NCBI GenBank assembly: GCA_001600415.1
Contig: BCJX01000015.1
Location: 251,382-315,381 of the forward strand
Reading direction: 5' to 3'
Origin: Pascua guehoae
Taxonomy: Eukaryota > Basidiomycota > Tremellomycetes > Trichosporonales > Trichosporonaceae
DNA length: 64,000 nt
In this document: positions 59,433-64,000 of the stretch, piece after piece
Numbering within the stretch: position 1 is the first letter of the stretch
Layout: every line of letters starts with the position of its first letter
Translations under genes and position numbers: made by a program
The notes under the pieces: model-generated
Databases searched by the model: none
What the model was told of the DNA's origin: nothing
The model's input: the letters and a program-made list of their open reading frames with translations, nothing else

Positions 59433-60440
59433 ATGAACCCCCAAGACGCGCAACATATCCCCCGCCCCGCCGACATTCTGGGTGCCGAGGAGACCCCCTC
59501 GACCCGGACCATAACTCTCGAGCAGGAGCAGCTACTTCGCGTCACGGCAAACTACCAGGCCGAGATCGAAGGCAGCAAGAAGCTCAGAAATGCCAACGAG
59601 ACGCTCACAGCCGACCTGGAGAGGCTCAACAAGGAGTTCATCTTTACGGGACTAATGAACAAGACGCTCGAGGACAAGCTCGAACAACTGGGGCGTAAGC
59701 TGCGCCTGTCGGAACTCAAACTTGCCGACATCACGCGTGAGAAGATGGAGGCTGAGCGGACTATAGACGAAGAGAGGGAGAGGAGGGCGCAGGAGAAGCA
59801 AAGGGCCGACAAGGCGATTAAGGAGAAAAAGGCATCCGAGAGCGACCTCGCCAAGGCGATCAAGGACAAAAAGGCATCGGATGACGCTCTCAGCAACGCG
59901 AAACGGAGTCCCCGTTCTTCCGACCTTCGAATCACCGCCCTAACTAGGGTTGCAGAAGAGCACAAGAAGCGGGCAGAGACCGCTGAGGCTAAACTCGCTG
60001 TGGCCAGGACAGACTTGAAGACCGCTATCGCAAAACTGCACACAAAACTCAACAACGAGAAGGAGCGTTCGGCCTCGGCACTCGTTGAGGCTGAGAGGCT
60101 TTCGCACCTTGCGCTCGCGGAGGAGCGGAAGAGGTCGGAGGCCCTAGAGGAGGCCAAGAAGCGTTCGGACGAAACTCTGACCGAGAAGACGAGAGTTTTC
60201 GACGAGACCCTCACCGATGCCCGGCGACGCGCCAACCTCGCCGAGGCTCAGCTGGCCACCAAGACAGAGTCCTTGGAGGCAGCACTCGCCGAGCTTACGG
60301 GCCACAAACGCCGTGCCGACGACGCTCTCGGTGCCCTTGCAGCTCTGACCGACGAACCAAGGAACGCCAAGGTACCCTCAGTTTCTCTGGGGCGCTCCGA
60401 TATCGCACAAGTAAAGGTGGAGCGAGTCTATGACGACTAG
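59433..60440 (+). CDS. Coiled-coil protein, tandem array gene B
   Basis: An uninterrupted 335-codon frame starting MNPQDAQHIPRPADILGAEE. Almost the whole length after residue 30 is predicted coiled coil rich in Glu, Lys, Ala, Leu and Arg. The shared core is EDKLEQLGRKLRLSELKLAD then ITREKM. Residues around 127-154 hold a 14-residue tandem duplication (KAIKEKKASESDLA, KAIKDKKASDDALS) encoded by two 42-bp units near 59811-59894. After GHKRRADDALGALAALTDEP the protein ends GRSDIAQVKVERVYDD, with VKVE matching a SUMO consensus. No catalytic motif, signal peptide or membrane segment. Function unknown; a structural or scaffold role is only a guess. Confidence 0.82.
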   Translation: MNPQDAQHIPRPADILGAEETPSTRTITLEQEQLLRVTANYQAEIEGSKKLRNANETLTADLERLNKEFIFTGLMNKTLEDKLEQLGRKLRLSELKLADITREKMEAERTIDEERERRAQEKQRADKAIKEKKASESDLAKAIKDKKASDDALSNAKRSPRSSDLRITALTRVAEEHKKRAETAEAKLAVARTDLKTAIAKLHTKLNNEKERSASALVEAERLSHLALAEERKRSEALEEAKKRSDETLTEKTRVFDETLTDARRRANLAEAQLATKTESLEAALAELTGHKRRADDALGALAALTDEPRNAKVPSVSLGRSDIAQVKVERVYDD

Positions 60441-61176
60441 GCACAGGTTAAAAAGGCATGAATCGTGTGCGGTGAGTAAGTGTAAGTTTGTGCTCCCACT
60501 ACTTGAAAGGTGACCTGATAAGAAGGAACCGCCTGGGTGGTATGGTGCGCCATTCGTTTGTCGAGATTAGAATGCTCTGGCGGTCATGTAGGCCTAGCGA
60601 TTGGGTGGGGAGTTTGCCTGTGAATGCGATACAGCGATGCAGCCCTCGGCCACCTCCATACTTCATTGATAATACAAAACTGTACGACGAAATGACGACG
60701 TGACCTCGTCCCACTTTGTTGGTCGACCGGAATAGATCGTGATTACCTGGTCTTTAGGGTGGGTTGCAAGAATGCGTGGCTTCAACTGATAGGCAAGACA
60801 ATGAGGTGATGCAGAGAATTCATTCCGGCACCAGATGGTGGACAGCCAGATGAGGGCGCAAGAAGCCATTTCGGCCCCATAGGCGCAGCCGTCCGTTCCC
60901 AGCCGCCCGATGATGGCATCTTGCGAGCCCTTTCGTATTGTTTCCCCCGCCTCTCACCCATTCAACCCACCTCTCTTTCGCCATTCGTACCATCTCCCAA
61001 CACTCGTATCGTCCCGTACGTAACGAAAGTGAATCGCCAACTGACTGCAGATCCACACTTTCTCGTCGCTCAGCACCCTTCGTCTCCCTCCAACAACCTG
61101 GCCACTGTTTACAGTGCTCTGCCCTAACCCACCCAATTACCCTCGAGCCAACAGTCACAAGTTCGCGACGACGACA
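60441..61176. promoter_or_regulatory. Spacer and leader between array genes B and C
   Basis: 736 bp. The last 230 bp are pyrimidine-rich and include a candidate 35-nt 5'-UTR intron at 61016-61050 (GTACGT..CTGAC..TGCAG). No gene seen. Confidence 0.5.
61016..61050 (+). other. Candidate 5'-UTR intron of array gene C
   Basis: GTACGT donor, aactgac branch site and TGCAG acceptor, 35 nt, 126 bp before the ATG at 61177. Confidence 0.5.
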
Positions 61177-62076
61177 ATGGAGGGAATCTGCAGCCACAGC
61201 GACCCGGACCGGGCGCAGCACGCCGAGCACTCCCCCTCCGATACCGACTGGCCGAGCACAGCCGCAGACGACCAACTTTACGCCGTGACGGCCCAGTACG
61301 AGGCAGAGATGGAGGCTAACAACAAGCTCAAGGCCGACCTGAACAACACCGCTGCCGTCATCCAAAAGCTCCAAGCCGATCTTGCAGCCAGCCACACCGC
61401 CAATGAGGAGCTCATCACCAAAGCGGCGAGCGACAAGAAGAGGCACGATGAGGCGATCGCGGAGAAGGACGACATTATCGATAGACTCCTTGACGACCTG
61501 AACCAGTCCCAGCGCAAGATGCGCCACTGGCGTCACCAGGCTACCAAGGCGACTCGTTCGGCGCTGGAGGCCGCTGCCGAGCTCGAGGAGCAGAAGAACA
61601 AGGAGATGTGGGAGAGGACGCGGGCTGATGAGGCCCTGGACGTTGCGGATAACTACCGGAAGTGTCTTGAGAATGCGGAGCGCGTGGAGAAGGGTCGGGC
61701 TCGCGACGCTAAGGACAAGTTGGCCACGGCCAATCGGGAAATCGCCGATTACCACCTACAGAACAAGCGCCTCGAGGAACGCATTGCCGAGCTGGCTGAG
61801 AAGGAGAAGCAGGCTAATGACGCCCTCGCTACCCTGTCCAATGACATCGCTACGGAGAAAGAACAGGTCCACGAGGCTTTGGCTAGCCTGAAGACCCTCA
61901 TTGAGGAGAAGACGGTTCCTCTGGACCTCTACAGTGCGATGTACCTCGCTTGCCTCGTCGGCCAGCGGGTACTCTTCGAATGCATCGAAGAAACTTTGCA
62001 GGAAATGCGGCATTGCGAAGACACCGTCGTCAAGGAGGAGCCGGTCGAGGCCGCTCACGACTCTGGCCGCCTATAA
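61177..62076 (+). CDS. Coiled-coil protein, tandem array gene C
   Basis: An uninterrupted frame of about 299 codons starting MEGICSHSDPDRAQHAEHSP. The coiled coil runs from about residue 35 to 250 (YEAEMEANNKLKADLNNTAA, KDDIIDRLLDDLNQSQRKMR, LEERIAELAEKEKQANDALA). It lacks a clear RKLRLS core and is the most diverged copy. A less charged segment (LDLYSAMYLACLVGQRVLFE) near residues 255-275 is unique to this copy and could be an amphipathic or buried helix. The C-terminus EDTVVKEEPVEAAHDSGRL holds VKEE, again a psi-K-x-E motif. Function unknown. Confidence 0.8.
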   Translation: MEGICSHSDPDRAQHAEHSPSDTDWPSTAADDQLYAVTAQYEAEMEANNKLKADLNNTAAVIQKLQADLAASHTANEELITKAASDKKRHDEAIAEKDDIIDRLLDDLNQSQRKMRHWRHQATKATRSALEAAAELEEQKNKEMWERTRADEALDVADNYRKCLENAERVEKGRARDAKDKLATANREIADYHLQNKRLEERIAELAEKEKQANDALATLSNDIATEKEQVHEALASLKTLIEEKTVPLDLYSAMYLACLVGQRVLFECIEETLQEMRHCEDTVVKEEPVEAAHDSGRL

Positions 62077-63023
62077 TCGCAGAAGAGGCGGGACAGCCCG
62101 GCCACAACAACAGAGGACACACCCGAATCCCGTACGACGCAAGATATTATCGTGAAGAGCAGCGAGAAGTGAAGACAAGCCATCGGGCACAAAGGCGACT
62201 AAACCATCCGGTGGTGTTCGAATTCCATTGTGCCCATACCGATTTCCGAACGACGCGATGCCGAATACATACACGATCTGCCACGCATCCATTGGAAGAA
62301 GAAGCATAGTGATGAGACACCAGCGAAGTTGGAGTGTTCTCGTGTGAATGGGATGCAGTTACATTTGTGTGTGCAGACCCATGGAACCTACTCTCTGGTC
62401 CTAGCATCTCGACGCCGCGGCACGAAATAAGACACGCATGGTGTGGGGCGGGTGCAGTTGATACTGACGTCTGTACTCTGTCTGGGGCTGTCATCGCTTC
62501 TTCATGTGCGATGTCACGGACAATGGTGCGACAATAGGGCGTTACCATGGGAAGCACTGTACATTTCGTGGCACTTCGGTTCCACATTCGCCGCATTCGC
62601 CACATTCGCCACCCGCCACACTCATCAGGTCTGGGAACAACAGTGAGGCAGAGCATTGGAGACCATGCATGCGCCAATGTGTCCGGTGCATGCGGTGCAC
62701 TGCATGTATGGTGTGCTGGGTTCAATATGATTGTCATATGTCACAAAGGGTGTCGAGCGCCCCAGGTGCACAAACGCCACCACCTGCCACCTGTCAGCCA
62801 GCCAGTGTCCCGCGTGGGTGCACAGACCGTCCTCACTCATCCTCGACATTTTCACAGCCAACCACACATGCATTGTCATCTTCCTCTTCTGACACCATCA
62901 ACAACGGAACACCACCTGTACGTGACCACTCGGTATCACAACTGACACTGGTGCAGACCACCTGTAAACGCGTTGTACACGTGCGAGGGCTCATTGGCAG
63001 CGCACCACCCCCTTACAATCGAT
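62077..63023. promoter_or_regulatory. Spacer and leader between array genes C and D
   Basis: 947 bp without a supportable gene. A candidate 39-nt 5'-UTR intron lies at 62918-62956. A short cattcgcca unit repeats near 62585-62615. Confidence 0.5.
62918..62956 (+). other. Candidate 5'-UTR intron of array gene D
   Basis: GTACGT donor, aactgacac branch site and GTGCAG acceptor, 39 nt, 67 bp before the ATG at 63024. Confidence 0.5.
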
Positions 63024-64000
63024 CATGGACCAGCCAGAACCTGCCCAGCAGACGGTAGTCGCCCTCAAAGCGAGCGAGGACCAGGTCCACGAGCTGCGAA
63101 CCTGCCTCGAGGCCGAACGGCGCCGCAGTGACATGCTGCTGTCAGAGGAGCGACGGCGCACCGAACGGGCACATGCACTTGAACGCATCTCCTGGCAGAC
63201 CATGGTTGCCCTACGGCAGCAGCTTCTGGAGGTCACTTCGGAACACGAGCAGCGCGACACCCACACTCCTACCAGCAAGCGGTGCACTGAAGAGGAGGAG
63301 GCGCGTCACAAACAGCTTGAAGATGAGCTCGAGCAGACACGCCGAAAACTGCGTCTATCGGACCTCAAACTGGTCGACGTGACGCGCGAGAAGATGGATG
63401 CTGAGAAGGCTTTGAACGATGTCAAATATGCCTTCAGCCTTGCCGAGCAGGAGTGGGACGAGGCGAACCGCAACGCACTGCAAGAGAAGCAGGCGCTGGA
63501 GAAGGCCTTGGAAAGTGCCAAGCATGCGCAGACCATTGCGGAGCAGGAGTGGGACATGGCCGCCGACGAGGCCCGGCAGGAGAGGACACTGAAGGCCGAG
63601 GCAGAGAAACGCGCGGCGGATCTGGCCACAGCCAAGAGTGCCGTGGACGACATGCTGCTCAAAGAGCGGACTGGGCGCAAGAACGACAGGAAACAAGCAG
63701 AAGCGACACTGGCGCGGGCCAAGAAGAAGGCCGAGGCGGCACTTACCACCCAGCGGCGACGCGCCGAACGCGCCGAGGCCGCCCTGGCGGAGGCGAAGAA
63801 GGGCCCCGAGTTGGACAAGTCGGTCGCTTCAACCTCGGGCTCGGAGAGGACCCACGCCGGCACCGCCCTCGAGGCAGAGAAGCGGCGCTCCCAAGCCGCC
63901 TTGGCCAAGGAACGCGAACGGACCCAGACCCTCGCCAACGCTCTCACCGCTACCGAGAAGGCCTTGGCTGAAATCCGGGACCAGCTCCAGGCCAGCGATG
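63024..64000 (+). CDS. Coiled-coil protein, tandem array gene D (cut by window end)
   Basis: Open frame of at least 325 codons from ATG 63024 (MDQPEPAQQTVVALKASEDQ) running off the window. The predicted coiled coil spans nearly all of it. The shared core EDELEQTRRKLRLSDLKLVD then VTREKM is closest to array gene B. An internal repeat AEQEWD occurs twice about 33 residues apart. The context around the ATG (cgatcATGGAC) resembles that of gene B (cgatcATGAAC). The C-terminus, where a psi-K-x-E motif would be expected, is outside the window. Function unknown. Confidence 0.8.

Noticed and set aside
57776..63947. Long minus-strand ORFs (205, 227 and 213 codons) opposite the coiled-coil genes
   Set aside because: They are Ser/Ala/Phe/Leu-rich antisense readings of GAG/AAG/GCC-rich coiled-coil codons. 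The plus-strand frames share motifs between paralogs, the minus frames do not.

Overview
The window is GC-rich nuclear DNA from a filamentous or yeast-like fungus. Genes carry many short GT..AG introns (about 35-60 nt, CTRAC/CTAAC branch sites close to the acceptor), tRNA genes are split by introns after position 37, and the gene repertoire is eukaryotic (poly(A) polymerase, MSH5, NOP53, RRS1, mitochondrial ribosomal proteins). Gene density, intron style and base composition fit a basidiomycete, most likely a tremellomycete of the Trichosporonales type; this placement is inference. No bacterial operon, CRISPR array or virus-like gene was seen. Isolated Ns (5924-5934, 47165, 53181) all lie in G/C homopolymer runs.

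Layout. 0-13 kb: aminodeoxychorismate synthase (+), tRNA-Gly (-), an SLC16-like MFS transporter (-) divergent from a thiopurine/thiol methyltransferase-like gene (+), and MSH5 (-). 13-24 kb: poly(A) polymerase (-), branched-chain aminotransferase (-), then a 3 kb spacer leading to a Whi3/Scw1-like RRM protein (+). 25-33 kb: RRS1 (-) divergent from a cytochrome oxidase VIIa-like gene (+), and a CorA-type Mg transporter (+) whose introns hold an antisense tRNA-Met gene and a 79-bp TA-flanked inverted-repeat element. 33-38 kb: GNAT acetyltransferase (+) and a secreted GH5 glycosidase (-).

38-45 kb is a gene-poor stretch with tRNA-Val, tRNA-Thr, tRNA-Gly and tRNA-Arg and degenerate duplicated sequence. 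45-51 kb is a translation-related cluster: mS37/Mrp10 (-), Nop53 (-) and mS29/DAP3 (+), the last two sharing a 334-bp divergent promoter. Malate synthase (+) sits alone at 53-55 kb between 2-2.5 kb non-coding flanks.

The right end (57.4-64 kb) is the least ordinary part. It holds four same-strand coiled-coil genes spaced about 1.7-2.0 kb apart, the last cut by the window edge. They share a core motif (RKLRLS-LKLADITREKM type) in three copies, a candidate 35-39 nt 5'-UTR intron in all four, and a C-terminal V-K-x-E motif in the three complete copies. I do not recognise the family; it looks like a tandemly amplified, fast-diverging lineage-specific gene family and is the best candidate here for something undescribed.
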